In this document: positions 16,516 to 26,900 of the stretch, piece after piece | Numbering within the stretch: position 1 is the stretch's first letter | How the letters are laid out: the number at the start of each line of letters is the position of its first letter | DNA from: Bacilli bacterium | GTDB taxonomy: Bacteria; Bacillota; Bacilli; Bacillales; Amphibacillaceae | Length of the DNA stretch: 46,120 nt | NCBI GenBank assembly: GCA_012518125.1 | Contig: JAAYTF010000123.1 | Coordinates: 1 to 46,120 of the forward strand | Reading direction: 5' to 3' | The notes under the pieces: generated by a model | Database searches by the model: none | Told to the model about the DNA's origin: nothing | What the model saw: only the letters and a program-made list of their open reading frames with translations | Position numbers and translations under genes: made by a program

Positions 16516-19026
16516 ATGATCAAGTTAGTCAAAAAGATTTTTAAAGATAGAAACCAACGTGAACTAGATCGCATCCAAAAGATCGTCGATCAAATCGAAG
16601 CATTGGAACCAAAATTCGAAAAGTTTTCCGACAGCGAATTGCAACAAATGACGGAACAGTTCAAAGAACGTTACCAAAACGGCGAATCGCTTGATGATTT
16701 ATTGGTCGAAGCGTATGCGGTCGTTCGTGAAGGTTCAAAGCGTGTGTTAAACATGCGGCCATATCCGGTGCAGCTAATGGGCGCCGTCGTCCTTCACGAA
16801 GGCAACATCGCCGAAATGAAGACCGGGGAAGGGAAGACGCTCGCCTCGACGATGCCGGCCTATTTAAATGCATTGACCGGCGAAGGCGTCCACGTCGTGA
16901 CCGTCAACGAATATTTGGCCGAACGTGACAAGACGGAAATGGGCAAACTATACGAATTCTTAGGCCTTACCGTCGGATTAAATATAAGCGGCATGTCAAA
17001 CGAAGAAAAGAAACAAGCGTATCAATGCGATATTACGTACGGTACGAACAATGAATTCGGCTTCGATTATTTGCGGGACAACATGGTTTTGTACAAAGAA
17101 CAGATGGTGCAGCGGCCGCTCAATTATGCCATCATTGACGAGGTCGATTCCATCTTGATCGACGAGGCGAGGACGCCGCTCATCATTTCCGGGACAGCCA
17201 AAAAACCGGTGGCGCTGTATGAACAGGCCGACAAATTCGTCAGAACGCTAAAACGGGATGAAGACTTTACGTTCGATGTAAAATCGAAAAGTGTCCAATT
17301 GACGGAAGAAGGCATCAACAAAGCGGAACAGTTTTTCGGCGTTGACAATTTGTTCGATTTAAGCAACGTGTCGCTAACGCATCATATCAACCAAGCGTTG
17401 AAAGCGCACGTGGTGATGCAACGCGATACGGATTACGTCGTCCAAGACGGCCAAGTGATCATCGTCGACCAATTTACGGGACGTTTGATGAAAGGCCGCC
17501 GTTACAGCGACGGTCTTCATCAAGCGATCGAAGCGAAAGAAGGCTTGAAAATCCAAAACGAAAGCATGACACTCGCTTCGATCACGTTCCAAAATTATTT
17601 CCGCATGTACAAGAAACTTGCGGGGATGACGGGTACCGCTAAAACGGAAGAAGAAGAGTTCCGCAACATTTACAACATGGAAGTCGTCGCGATTCCGACG
17701 AACAAACCGGTCATCCGCATCGACAAACCGGATATGATTTATAAAACGATGGATGCCAAATTCAAAGCCGTCGTCGAAGAAGTGAAAAAGCGCCATGCAA
17801 AAGGGCAGCCTGTCTTGATCGGCACGGTCGCTGTCGAGACGTCCGAGCATCTATCAAATTTATTGAAAAAAGAGCGGATCAAGCATAACGTGTTAAACGC
17901 GAAAAACCACCATCGCGAAGCGGAAATCATCGAACAAGCTGGACAGAAAGGCGCGGTGACGATCGCAACGAACATGGCGGGCCGAGGTACGGACATCAAG
18001 CTCGGCGAGGGTGTGCCGGAATTGGGCGGTTTATGCGTCATTGGAACCGAACGGCACGAATCAAGACGGATTGACAACCAGTTGCGGGGACGTGCGGGAC
18101 GTCAAGGTGACCCAGGTGAGTCGCAGTTCTTCTTATCAATGGAAGATGAGCTGATGCGCCGCTTCGGTTCGGATAATTTGAAACAGATGATGGACCGGCT
18201 CGGAATCGATGAAGATATGCCGATCGAAAGCAAAATGGTCACCCGTGCGGTTGAATCGGCACAAAAACGCGTTGAAGGCAACAACTTCGACGCCCGCAAG
18301 ACGCTTCTAGCATACGATGACGTATTGCGTGAACAACGTGAAGTCATCTATAAACAACGCTACGAAGTGCTTGATGCCGAAGAAGGCATCCGCCACATAG
18401 TGGAACAGATGATTGAATCGGTAGTTGAACGATTGATTGAAACTCATTACAATGAAGAGGATGATACGTACAACTACGAAGCGATTGTCGAATACGCCCA
18501 AGCAAATTTGCTTGATCGACAAGACATTTCCGTCGAAGATATAAAAGGGAAAGAACGCGACGAAATAAAAGAGTTCATCATGGAGAAAATAAAACGGCGT
18601 TATGACGAAAAACAACAACAACTTACGGAAGAACAATTCCGCGAGTTTGAAAAAGTCGTCGTCCTGCGCGCCGTCGATACGAAATGGATCGACCATATCG
18701 ATCAAATGGACCAATTACGTCAAGGCATCGGTTTGCGGGCGTATGCACAAAACGATCCGTTGCGCGAATATCAAATCGAAGCATATAACATGTTTGAAGC
18801 GATGGTGCAGTCGATCGAAGAGGAAGTCGCCCGCTACATCATGAAAGCGGAAATTCAAAGCAATTTGCAGCGTGAACAAGTCGTCAAAAACACGAAAGCT
18901 GTGGCGGGAGGCGAAGCGGAACAAAAGAAACGCCAGCCTTATGTCCGAAAGGAACGCGTTGGACGCAATGACCCATGCCCATGCGGCAGCGGGAAAAAAT
19001 ATAAACATTGTCACGGAAGAAACTAA
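16516..19026 (+). CDS. secA: Preprotein translocase ATPase SecA
   Basis: SecA drives secretory and some membrane proteins through SecYEG. The 836-residue product is full length. Walker A is GEGKT at 104-108 ([12 protein letters not shown]), the DEAD-like motif II is [18 protein letters not shown], the cross-linking domain follows, and nucleotide-binding domain 2 shows [28 protein letters not shown] and [13 protein letters not shown]. The C-terminus carries the zinc-binding SEC-C tail [13 protein letters not shown], which binds SecB or ribosomes and lipids in relatives. A GAGGAG site precedes ATG 16516. prfB follows after 21 bases, as in B. subtilis. Confidence 0.98.
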   Translation: MIKLVKKIFKDRNQRELDRIQKIVDQIEALEPKFEKFSDSELQQMTEQFKERYQNGESLDDLLVEAYAVVREGSKRVLNMRPYPVQLMGAVVLHEGNIAEMKTGEGKTLASTMPAYLNALTGEGVHVVTVNEYLAERDKTEMGKLYEFLGLTVGLNISGMSNEEKKQAYQCDITYGTNNEFGFDYLRDNMVLYKEQMVQRPLNYAIIDEVDSILIDEARTPLIISGTAKKPVALYEQADKFVRTLKRDEDFTFDVKSKSVQLTEEGINKAEQFFGVDNLFDLSNVSLTHHINQALKAHVVMQRDTDYVVQDGQVIIVDQFTGRLMKGRRYSDGLHQAIEAKEGLKIQNESMTLASITFQNYFRMYKKLAGMTGTAKTEEEEFRNIYNMEVVAIPTNKPVIRIDKPDMIYKTMDAKFKAVVEEVKKRHAKGQPVLIGTVAVETSEHLSNLLKKERIKHNVLNAKNHHREAEIIEQAGQKGAVTIATNMAGRGTDIKLGEGVPELGGLCVIGTERHESRRIDNQLRGRAGRQGDPGESQFFLSMEDELMRRFGSDNLKQMMDRLGIDEDMPIESKMVTRAVESAQKRVEGNNFDARKTLLAYDDVLREQREVIYKQRYEVLDAEEGIRHIVEQMIESVVERLIETHYNEEDDTYNYEAIVEYAQANLLDRQDISVEDIKGKERDEIKEFIMEKIKRRYDEKQQQLTEEQFREFEKVVVLRAVDTKWIDHIDQMDQLRQGIGLRAYAQNDPLREYQIEAYNMFEAMVQSIEEEVARYIMKAEIQSNLQREQVVKNTKAVAGGEAEQKKRQPYVRKERVGRNDPCPCGSGKKYKHCHGRN

Positions 19027-19047
19027 AATGTTGATGAGGTGATGAAA

Positions 19048-20149
19048 ATGGATGTAATTGAGATGAAACACGAAATTGAAAAAATCCGACATCGCGTCGA
19101 TGAATTTAGGGGGTCTCTTTGACTTAGCTGAAAAAAAGGAAAAAATAAAGCAACTGGAAGAAAAAATGAGCGCGCCCGACTTTTGGGATGATCAAAAGAA
19201 AGCGCAGCAAACAATCGCAGAGGCGAACGCCTTAAAGGATAAAGTCGAAACGTTTGAGACGATTGAACGAAAAACCGAGGACGCCGAATTGATGTATGAA
19301 ATGGCAAAAGAGGAAGAAGACCAAGAATTGCTGGAAGAATTGAACGTTGAACTAAAAGAATTGAAACAATTGGTCAATGATTTTGAAATCGAAATGTTGC
19401 TAAATGAACCTTACGACAAAAACAATGCGATTTTGGAGTTGCACCCGGGCGCCGGCGGTACGGAATCACAAGATTGGGCGAGCATCTTGTTAAGGATGTA
19501 TCAACGCTGGGCAGAACGGAAAAACTTCAAAGTGGAAGTGTTGAACTACCTGCCAGGAGAGGAAGCCGGTGTAAAAAGCGTCACCCTTTTAATTAAAGGC
19601 CATAACGCTTACGGCTATTTAAAAGCCGAAAAAGGGGTGCATCGCCTCGTCCGTATCTCGCCGTTTGACGCATCCGGCAGACGCCATACATCTTTCGTCT
19701 CATGTGATGTGTCGCCGGAACTTGATGATGATATTGAAATTGAAATCAATCCGGAAGACATTAAAATCGATACGTACCGTTCAAGCGGTGCGGGAGGACA
19801 GCACGTTAATACGACGGATTCAGCCGTGCGCATCACCCATTTGCCGACGAACATCGTCGTCACATGCCAGTCGGAACGTTCGCAAATCAAAAACCGTGAA
19901 CAGGCGATGAAAATGTTGAAGTCGAAACTGTACCAGTTGGAAATCGAGAAAAAAGAAAAAGAACTTGCCGAACTGCGCGGCGAACAGAAAGAAATTGGCT
20001 GGGGCAGCCAAATCCGTTCGTATGTTTTTCACCCCTACACGATGGTGAAAGACCATCGGACGAATGTTGAAGTAGGCAATATCCAAAGTGTGATCGATGG
20101 CGATATCGACATTTTTATCGACGCTTACTTAAGATCGCAAATGAAATAA
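19048..20149 (+). CDS. prfB: Peptide chain release factor 2 (RF2), programmed +1 frameshift
   Basis: RF2 reads UGA and UAA stops and triggers peptide release. Translation begins at ATG 19048 ([14 protein letters not shown]) behind GAGGTGA and reads 24 codons to 19119, meets an in-frame TGA at 19120-19122, then continues in the +1 frame from 19121, giving 366 aa in total. The shift site has the conserved internal Shine-Dalgarno AGGGGG three bases before CTT-TGA-C. The stop-recognition tripeptide SPF ([11 protein letters not shown]) and the GGQ motif (residues 249-251, SGAGGQHVN) are intact. The N-terminus across the shift, DEFRGSLDLAEKK, matches RF2 proteins. This is autoregulation: low RF2 causes pausing at UGA and more frameshifting. 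Confidence 0.97.
19108..19123 (+). other. prfB programmed frameshift site
   Basis: AGGGGG (19108-19113), TCT, then the slippery CTT at 19117-19119, in-frame TGA at 19120-19122 and C at 19123. This is the standard RF2 shift cassette: an SD-like element, CUU slippery codon and weak UGA-C stop. Confidence 0.96.
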
Positions 20150-20263
20150 CTAATTTAACCGATTAATTGACAAATTATTGACGATTCGCCAAAAACGGTA
20201 TGAAATTTGAAAAATTAGGCTATAATAAGTGTTGACTACTAAACATTCAAGAGGGGGATTTTC

Positions 20264-20635
20264 ATGAAAAAATGGTTAATGGCTGTTCTCCTTGGTTCAG
20301 TACTAGTTCTCGGAGCTTGTGGTAGTGGGGACGATGCGCAAGACGATACAAGTGTAGATGAAGGAACTGGTACGGAAGAAGCAACGGACGAAGGCGCAGA
20401 TGGCGGTTCAGTCGACGCATCAGCAGCCGAAGAACTTTACAAGCAAAAATGTGCTAGCTGTCACGCACAAGATTTATCTGGTGGAGTTGGACCAGAATTG
20501 ACGACAATCGGAAGCAAAATGTCCGCAGAAGAAATTGAAAAAATCATCGTAGACGGAAAAGGTTCAATGCCTCCTGGATTATTGACTGGCGACGATGCAA
20601 AACTAGTTGCAGAATGGTTAGCTGAGAAAAAATAA
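20264..20635 (+). CDS. cccB: Lipoprotein cytochrome c (c551 type)
   Basis: The product is 123 aa. A signal peptide ends in the lipobox LGAC with the lipidated Cys19, followed by an acidic, Asp/Glu/Thr-rich linker (residues 20-52) and a small class I cytochrome c domain. The heme motif is CASCH (Cys63, Cys66, His67), and Met102 in GSMPPGLL is the likely sixth ligand. It should be anchored on the outer membrane face, passing electrons to a terminal oxidase such as caa3. It follows prfB as in B. subtilis but has its own leader; TATAAT at 20221 may be its -10. A strong terminator follows. Confidence 0.94.
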   Translation: MKKWLMAVLLGSVLVLGACGSGDDAQDDTSVDEGTGTEEATDEGADGGSVDASAAEELYKQKCASCHAQDLSGGVGPELTTIGSKMSAEEIEKIIVDGKGSMPPGLLTGDDAKLVAEWLAEKK

Positions 20636-20647
20636 CGGAAGAAAGTA

Positions 20648-20684
20648 GAAGCTTGTTTAATGTTGCATTAAACAAGCTTTTATT
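20648..20684 (+). terminator. Terminator after cccB
   Basis: A 14-bp perfect stem, AAGCTTGTTTAATG with CATTAAACAAGCTT (20649-20662 and 20666-20679), a 3-base loop, then TTATTTAT. The remaining 290 bases before mvaS hold no ORF that I can support. Confidence 0.9.
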
Positions 20685-20904
20685 TATAAGAAAACTGTAA
20701 AATTTTCCCTTATAACCCAATAATTGTTCATCCTCTTCGGCGATTTTCCCCCTACTCTCCATTTCCATTTTTCTTCTGGACCGTTGAACTCCGTTCAACA
20801 ACGTTTTATCCCAATTCGAAAACAGTTGATAATTGTGAACATTCTGTGACAATTCGTATTTTTATCTTTTTTAAAACGATTTCGCTAGAAGGGCGACCTT
20901 TATT

Positions 20905-20932
20905 TTGCCATTTAATTGTGAGAAGATATACA
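20905..20932 (+). promoter_or_regulatory. Candidate sigma-A promoter of mvaS
   Basis: TTGCCA at 20905-20910, 16-base spacer, TATACA at 20927-20932, ending 46 bases before the mvaS start. Both hexamers match the consensus in at least four of six positions. Confidence 0.5.
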
Positions 20933-20978
20933 ATGTGAATTTTAGCAGAAATTCAGTCAAGAGCTAAGGAGAGTTAGT

Positions 20979-22142
20979 ATGAAAATCGGTATTGAAAAAA
21001 TCAGTTTTCATGTACCTCATTTATATGTTGATATGCATGATTTGGCGATAAGCCGCAATGAAGATCCAGGAAAATATAAAATCGGCATCGGCCAAGATGA
21101 AATGGCAGTTGCACCACTGACGCAAGATCCCGTCAGTTTGGCGGCGAATGCCGCATTAAACATCGTCACCGATGAAGACAGAGAAAAAATCGACTTCGTC
21201 ATGTTTGCGACAGAGACGGGAATTGATCAATCCAAGGCGGCGGCAGTGTATGTACATCGACTGGTGGGCATCAAAAAGGAAGCGCGCTCGATTGAATTGA
21301 AACACGCTTGCTACAGCGGCACCGCAAGTTTACAGTTGGCAAAAGGGCACATTGCCCTCAATCCGGACAGCAAAGTGTTGATTGTCGCATCGGATATCGC
21401 GAGATACGGTTTAAACACACCCGGGGAAGTGACGCAAGGCGCCGGAGCGGTAGCAATGATCGTCAGCAGCGACCCGAAGGTGCTTGAGTTGGAAGATGAA
21501 AGCACCTTCGTCACAAAAGACATCATGGATTTCTGGCGTCCGAATTATTCCGAATACGCCTATGTCGATGGAAAATTTTCAAATGAGATGTACATTGAAT
21601 TATTCAACGACGTATGGGGCCAATATAAAGAAAAAACGGGCGGCACATTGGACGATTTTAAAGCGCTCTGTTTCCATCTTCCATATACAAAAATGGGCTT
21701 AAAAGCGTTGCGTACCATTCTCGATGAAGCCGATGAGTCGACGAAAGAACGTTTGCTAGAAAATTATACGAAAAGCACGCTTTACAGTCGTCGCGTCGGC
21801 AACGTCTATTCCGCTTCATTATATTTGAGCCTCGTTTCGCTTTTAGAAAATGCAGACTTAGAAGAGAACGGCAAATTAGGTTTGTTCAGTTACGGTTCAG
21901 GTGCAGTCGGTGAATTTTTCACCGCTCGCCTCGTTCCAGGGTATAAAAAACATTTATTGCCGGAAACGCACGATAAATTATTTAACGCCCGCAAACAAAT
22001 TTCCGTTCCGGAATATGAGGCGATTTTTGTGCAATCGTTGCCGAAAGACGGCTCCACTTTAGAATTGGATGTCGAAGAAGATCCGAACAAAGTCTGTTTG
22101 GCGGGCATCAAAGAACATCAACGCCAATATGTAATCAAATAA
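20979..22142 (+). CDS. mvaS: Hydroxymethylglutaryl-CoA synthase
   Basis: It condenses acetyl-CoA with acetoacetyl-CoA to HMG-CoA, the first committed step of the mevalonate route to isoprenoids. The 387-residue protein carries the complete catalytic triad at the same numbers as the staphylococcal enzyme: Glu79 (FATETG), nucleophilic Cys111 (KHACYSGTA) and His233 (CFHLPYTKMG). The GQD and VDGKFS segments are also typical. It stands alone: no HMG-CoA reductase, mevalonate kinase or acetyl-CoA acetyltransferase is nearby. PksG-type polyketide beta-branching HMGS is an alternative, but no polyketide gene is present and the sequence looks like the primary-metabolism type. A terminator-like element follows. 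Confidence 0.93.
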   Translation: MKIGIEKISFHVPHLYVDMHDLAISRNEDPGKYKIGIGQDEMAVAPLTQDPVSLAANAALNIVTDEDREKIDFVMFATETGIDQSKAAAVYVHRLVGIKKEARSIELKHACYSGTASLQLAKGHIALNPDSKVLIVASDIARYGLNTPGEVTQGAGAVAMIVSSDPKVLELEDESTFVTKDIMDFWRPNYSEYAYVDGKFSNEMYIELFNDVWGQYKEKTGGTLDDFKALCFHLPYTKMGLKALRTILDEADESTKERLLENYTKSTLYSRRVGNVYSASLYLSLVSLLENADLEENGKLGLFSYGSGAVGEFFTARLVPGYKKHLLPETHDKLFNARKQISVPEYEAIFVQSLPKDGSTLELDVEEDPNKVCLAGIKEHQRQYVIK

Positions 22143-22167
22143 GCGCAAAAAGACCAGCAAAGTGATA

Positions 22168-22293
22168 TGCTCCCCCTAAAGTAGACACTTAAAAAAGTAA
22201 AACTACTTTAGGGGGATTTTTATGTACATCGGTTTAATTATTGAAAAAGCGAGAAAAATAGACATCAATCAGGCAAAAACAAATTGGGGAGCA
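22168..22293. mobile_element. 126-bp inverted-repeat-bounded element, possible IS/MITE remnant
   Basis: The segment is bounded by a perfect 8-bp inverted repeat, TGCTCCCC at 22168-22175 and GGGGAGCA at 22286-22293. Just inside the left end, CCCCCTAAAGTAG is repeated in inverse at 22203-22215, and a 28-codon ORF (MYIGLIIEKARKIDIN...) starts at 22221. The left end CCCCCTAAAGTAGACA resembles the layout of IS3-family (IS150-like) ends. No transposase is left and I see no clear target duplication, so the assignment is tentative. Confidence 0.35.
22172..22220 (+). terminator. Terminator-like hairpin after mvaS
   Basis: A 13-bp perfect stem, CCCCCTAAAGTAG (22172-22184) with CTACTTTAGGGGG (22203-22215), an 18-base loop and ATTTTTAT. 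It could end mvaS transcription even if it originated as the end of a mobile element. Confidence 0.65.
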
Positions 22294-22308
22294 AGTAAGT
22301 TCAAATGA

Positions 22309-22337
22309 TTGTCAAAATACCCTAAGGGGTATATAAT
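22309..22337 (+). promoter_or_regulatory. Sigma-A promoter with embedded CsoR/CstR-like operator
   Basis: TTGTCA (22309-22314), an exact 17-base spacer and TATAAT (22332-22337). Filling the spacer is the perfect dyad ATACCC-TAAG-GGGTAT (22317-22332). CsoR/CstR (DUF156) repressors, which sense copper or reactive sulfur, bind ATACCCC-n-GGGGTAT-type dyads overlapping promoters. The promoter is clear; the regulator is inferred from the dyad. Confidence 0.7.
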
Positions 22338-22374
22338 GTATATAGCAAATGCAAAGAGAAAGGATGGATGGAAA

Positions 22375-22608
22375 ATGACTACAGCAACTGTATATATGAC
22401 GGATACATGCCCATATTGCAAAATGATGATTCGTTATTTAAAAGAGAGAAATGTAAAAGTGCGCACGATCAACGTAGCACGCGATCAGCGGGCAGCGCAA
22501 CGCCTGATGAGCATCACCGGTCAAATGGGCGTACCGCAAACGGAAATAAACGGACAATGGATTATCGGTTTTGACCCGCAAAGCGTTGAACGCGCTTTAC
22601 GTCGTTAA
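22375..22608 (+). CDS. Glutaredoxin-family thiol protein
   Basis: This 77-residue thioredoxin-fold protein has the active site CPYC at residues 12-15 (MTDTCPYCK), the cis-proline segment GVPQ and a GFD motif near the end: the compact glutaredoxin/NrdH layout. It should reduce disulfides or carry persulfides in the cytosol. No ribonucleotide reductase is near, so NrdH is not supported. The start ATG 22375 follows a purine-rich AAAGGATGG leader. The CsoR/CstR-like operator in its promoter suggests induction by copper or sulfane sulfur. A terminator closes it as a single-gene unit. Confidence 0.85.
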   Translation: MTTATVYMTDTCPYCKMMIRYLKERNVKVRTINVARDQRAAQRLMSITGQMGVPQTEINGQWIIGFDPQSVERALRR

Positions 22609-22615
22609 TGTTAAG

Positions 22616-22649
22616 AAAATGGCTTTAACATTCTGTTAGAGCCATTTTT
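22616..22649 (+). terminator. Terminator after the glutaredoxin-like gene
   Basis: AAAATGGCTTTAACA pairs with TGTTAGAGCCATTTT (one G-T wobble) around a TTC loop, with the T run overlapping the right arm. Confidence 0.88.
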
Positions 22650-22693
22650 ATTTTTCACAAAAAATTATCAAGATGGCGCTTTCATGATAAATT

Positions 22694-22722
22694 TTGCAAA
22701 AATAGTAAAAAAGCTTGATAAT
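22694..22722 (+). promoter_or_regulatory. Sigma-A promoter of sbcD-sbcC
   Basis: TTGCAA at 22694-22699, an exact 17-base spacer and GATAAT at 22717-22722, 32 bases before the sbcD start. Confidence 0.6.
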
Positions 22723-22754
22723 AAAGATGTATAAGATTATGACAGGTGATGTGG

Positions 22755-23918
22755 ATGAAAATTTTTCATACAGCGGATTGGCATTTGGGCAAGATCGTTC
22801 ATGGCGTTTCCATGCTTTCTGAACAACGGTATATATTGCAACAATTCATCGAGAAGATTAAAGAGAAAAAACCTCATGTCGTCATCATCGCCGGCGATCT
22901 GTACGACCGCGCCATCCCGCCTTCCGAAGCCGTCGATTTGTTGAATGAATTTTTGGATGAAGTCGTATTATCGCTCAACATTCCCGTCATTGCCATCGCT
23001 GGCAACCACGACAGCCCCAGCCGCCTTGAATTTGGCAGCAGACTCATGCAAGAAAAAGGGTTCTACATTACAGGTCAATTGGACAAAAAGTTTCAGCCCA
23101 TTATTCTCGAAGATGAATTCGGACCGGTACATTTTTATCCCGTTCCTTATTTCGATCTCGGCACTGTCCGCCACCTGTATGACGACGAAGCGATCGAAAC
23201 CTTTGACGATGCGTTTAAGCTGATTGCAGGCGACATTTCCGCTTCGATGGACAAAAACGTCCGCAACGTGTTCATTGGACATGCGTTCGTGACGCCGCAT
23301 GGGGAAAAACGAAAAAACACGAGCGATTCGGAACGCATTCTTTCTATCGGCGGCATCGAATATGTCAATGCAGCCCATTTTAAAATGTTCGACTACGTTG
23401 CTTTAGGCCATCTGCATCAGGCGCATTTTGTAAAAGAAGAAAAAATCCGTTACGCCGGCTCACCATTAAAATATTCCATCTCGGAAGAACATCATCAAAA
23501 AGGCTATTTCGAAGTCGATTTGCTTAAAGACGGTTCGTGCACGATTGAAAAACAGACGCTTGTCCCACGGCGGGACATGCGGACCGTTGAAGGGACCATC
23601 GAAGAAATTTTGAACATGGAACCTAGCGACGATTTTGTTTTCGTACGTTTATTGAATCGGTCACCTGTGTTGTCACCGATGGAAAAAGTGCGGAGCGTTT
23701 TCCCGAACGCACTCCATCTGGAACGCCCATTTGACGACATGGCACGGACGGAAGAAACATTCGCCCGGAAGAAACAAGAAAAACAATCCGATTTTGAATT
23801 ATTTACCGCGTTTTATGAAGAAGTGAAAGGGTTTCCTCCGGATGAAAGAACATTGACATTATTCCGGGAAATCGTCGAAGAACTCATCATTTACGAAAAA
23901 GAAACGAAGAATGATTGA
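22755..23918 (+). CDS. sbcD: DNA repair exonuclease subunit SbcD (Mre11 family)
   Basis: SbcD is the metallophosphoesterase nuclease of the SbcCD complex, which cleaves hairpins, palindromes and protein-blocked DNA ends. The 387-residue protein shows the metal-binding motifs in order: TADWHLGK (Asp8, His10), AGDLYDRA (Asp48), AGNHDSPSR (Asn84, His85, Asp86), a histidine in GHAFVTPHG, and LGHLHQAHF. The C-terminal capping domain follows. ATG 22755 (MKIFHTADWH) is chosen because GTG/ATG codons upstream overlap the AGGTGATG ribosome site. sbcC starts 11 bases after the stop. Confidence 0.96.
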   Translation: MKIFHTADWHLGKIVHGVSMLSEQRYILQQFIEKIKEKKPHVVIIAGDLYDRAIPPSEAVDLLNEFLDEVVLSLNIPVIAIAGNHDSPSRLEFGSRLMQEKGFYITGQLDKKFQPIILEDEFGPVHFYPVPYFDLGTVRHLYDDEAIETFDDAFKLIAGDISASMDKNVRNVFIGHAFVTPHGEKRKNTSDSERILSIGGIEYVNAAHFKMFDYVALGHLHQAHFVKEEKIRYAGSPLKYSISEEHHQKGYFEVDLLKDGSCTIEKQTLVPRRDMRTVEGTIEEILNMEPSDDFVFVRLLNRSPVLSPMEKVRSVFPNALHLERPFDDMARTEETFARKKQEKQSDFELFTAFYEEVKGFPPDERTLTLFREIVEELIIYEKETKND

Positions 23919-23929
23919 GGGGGCAAAAC

Positions 23930-26900
23930 ATGAAATTAATCCGCCTGACGATGAAGGCTTTCGGGCCATATAAGCAAAAACAGACGATCGACTTTACCGA
24001 GCTAAAAGACCGGAAACTGTTTGTCATTTCCGGTGCGACCGGCGCGGGGAAAACGACGATATTTGATGCAATCACGTTCGCGTTATACGGTACGGCGAGC
24101 GGCTCCGACCGCGAAAATATCATGATGCTGCGCAGCGATTTTGCTTCGAGCGACGAACACACGTCGGTCGAACTCATTTTTCAAGTGCACGGCCGCAAAT
24201 ACCGGGTATTCCGGCAAATGGGCCACTTGAAACCCGGAAACAAGACGCGTACTGGGGAACGTTACGAATTTTATGAAATCACAGAGGAAGGCGAAATTCC
24301 GGCTGTCGACAGGCAGCGCGTGAAGGATATAAACAAAAAAATCGAACAATTGATCGGCTTGAATGCGGACCAGTTCAAGCAAATCGTCATGTTGCCGCAA
24401 GGGGAATTCCGCAAGCTGCTTACATCAAGCACGGAAAACAAAGAACAAATATTGCGCCGCCTCTTTCAAACGAACCGTTACCAATGGATGAACGAATTGC
24501 TTCATAAAAAATTAGAAGCATCTCAATTGGAATACAACAGCGAGCGACAACAATTGAACCGATTGTTGGACAGCATTGAAACCACATTGATTGAACGTGA
24601 AGCAAATCCGTTCTTTGCTTATTTGAAGGAAGATTACGTCCCCGTTGAAAAAGTCATCGAAGCGCTGGAAACGGAAATCGCTTATTACGAAACGAAAATA
24701 GCAGAAGATATGAAACGATATGAAGCCTCCCTTTCCCGATTTGACAAAGAAAAAGAGCGTTTAGCGAAAGCGAAATATATCAATGAACAGTTCAGCGAAC
24801 TCGAGCAAAAACGGAACCGCTTCAATGTCTTGTCGGCTAAGCGTGATGAGATGGCCGAGAAAGAGAATCGGCTCCATTTTGCGGAACGGGCAAAACAGAT
24901 TGAACCGTACGAACGCCATTTACATATGCGCATCGAGGAAAAGAGGAAGCTTGATGAAGCGTTTTACGAAACGGAAAAAAATTTGGAAGCGGCGGAAAAA
25001 GAACTGATCGAAGCGAAGGAACAGTTTGCAAAGGAAGAAAAACGGATAAGCGAACGCGAACAATTGGTAAAAGAGCTCAATGAATTGGAGAAGTTTTTAC
25101 CGATTGTGGAAATGATGAACGATGAAAAGCGTGCCATCATCGAATTGACGAATAATATCGAAGAAACGAAGCGTTCGATCGACCATTTGGCAAACCATTT
25201 GGAAGAAAAACGACAAAAAGCGAAAAATGATAAACAGTATATGAAAGAAAACCAGGAAAAAATGAAAACCTTGGGCGACAAAGTCGTCAAACGGAACGAA
25301 TTGCGCAACCAATACCGGCTATGGGAGAACGTAGCAAAACAATTGGAAGAATGGCACCGATTGTCCAAACTGCATGATGATTTGAAACAGCGATATGCAT
25401 TGTTCGAACGAGAATACCAAACGGCGCAAAAGAAATGGATTGAACAGCAAGCTGCAAAACTGGCACAATCGCTCATCGACGGCCAGCCTTGTCCAGTGTG
25501 CGGCAGCACGAACCATCCGAACAAACAACATGAAACGGTAGATTTCATTTCTGATGAAGCATTGGAAGAAAAAAGGGTCCATATGCAGCAAGCATCGAAC
25601 CAAATCAGTCAAGTACGCGGCAAAATGGCAACGATCGAAAACGTACTTTCCGATTTGGCAAAGGAAAACGACTTGAAAAAAGTTTCACTTGAAGCAGCGG
25701 AAACGAAAAAAGAAATGATCGCCAAAGAAGGGAAACGGCTGACGGAAGAAATCGAACGACTGAAAAAACTCGAACAATCGCTTTCCGAAAAGGAGCACGA
25801 GCTCGAACAATTGGAAGAACAAATGGAACAAGATGAAAAGAAGTTGAAACAGCTCGAGCAGCAAATAGCCACATTGGAAATCGATAAAACGAAAAAAGAG
25901 GCGTCATTGAACGAAAAGATCAAGCATATTCCCGAAGCGTTTCAGGAAATAACCAATCTACGAAAGAAAATAAATGAAACGAAACAAACAATTGAACAGC
26001 TCGAAGCCGATTATAAGCTGGCGCAGGAAAAGTTGAAGACGAAAGAGACTGAAACGACGAAATTAAAAACGAAACGTGACAATATACAGGAACAAATAAA
26101 AGAAATAAAACGCAAAATTGAAGAAGAAAGGCTCCACTTCCTCGAACAGTTGAACCGCGCCGATTTCACCAATATCGAATCGTATCAACGGGCGAAGTTG
26201 CCGGAAACCGAACGCGAACAATTAAAACACGAAATTGAACAATATAAACAAGAACTCGCCACGCTAAAAAAACAAATCATCGATTTGGAAACGAAATTAA
26301 GAAATGAAAAACGAGAAGATCTTGAACGAATGGAACAGAAAGTGAATGAGCTGAAAGAACAGTACGAAAAAGCGCTCGAACAAGCGAACCGTTCGAAAGA
26401 ATTAAAACAAAGAACGCTGCAACTGAAAAATGAGCTTAAAGAGACGTCCATACGCCTCGAACAGCTAGAGAAGCGGTTAATGACGACAAAAGATTTGTAT
26501 GATGTCATCCGTGGCCAAAACAATAAAAAAATCTCCTTTGAACGTTATTTGTTGATCGATTATTTGGATCAAATCATTTATGCTGCAAACCTCCGCTTCA
26601 AAACGTTGTCGGACGGCCAATATCAGCTTGTGCGGAGCGAACGGCGCGAGTCGCACGGCAGACAAAGCGGCCTGATGATCGATGTATACGACGCATTCAC
26701 CGGACAAATGCGCGATGTCAAAACGTTGTCCGGCGGCGAGAAATTTATCGCATCATTATGTTTAGCGCTCGGCATGAGTGATGTGATTCAAAGTTATCAA
26801 GGAAACATCAAAATTGACACGATGTTCATCGATGAAGGATTTGGGTCGCTCGATGAAGAATCATTACATAAAGCGATTGATGCGCTCATCCAATTAGAGC

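Noticed and set aside
19048-20149. prfB as a frameshifted pseudogene
   Set aside because: The in-frame TGA lies in the conserved AGGGGG-n3-CTT-TGA-C programmed frameshift cassette of RF2, and the rest is intact.
22375-22608. Glutaredoxin-like gene as NrdH
   Set aside because: No class Ib ribonucleotide reductase gene nearby; a CsoR/CstR-type operator suggests a different role.
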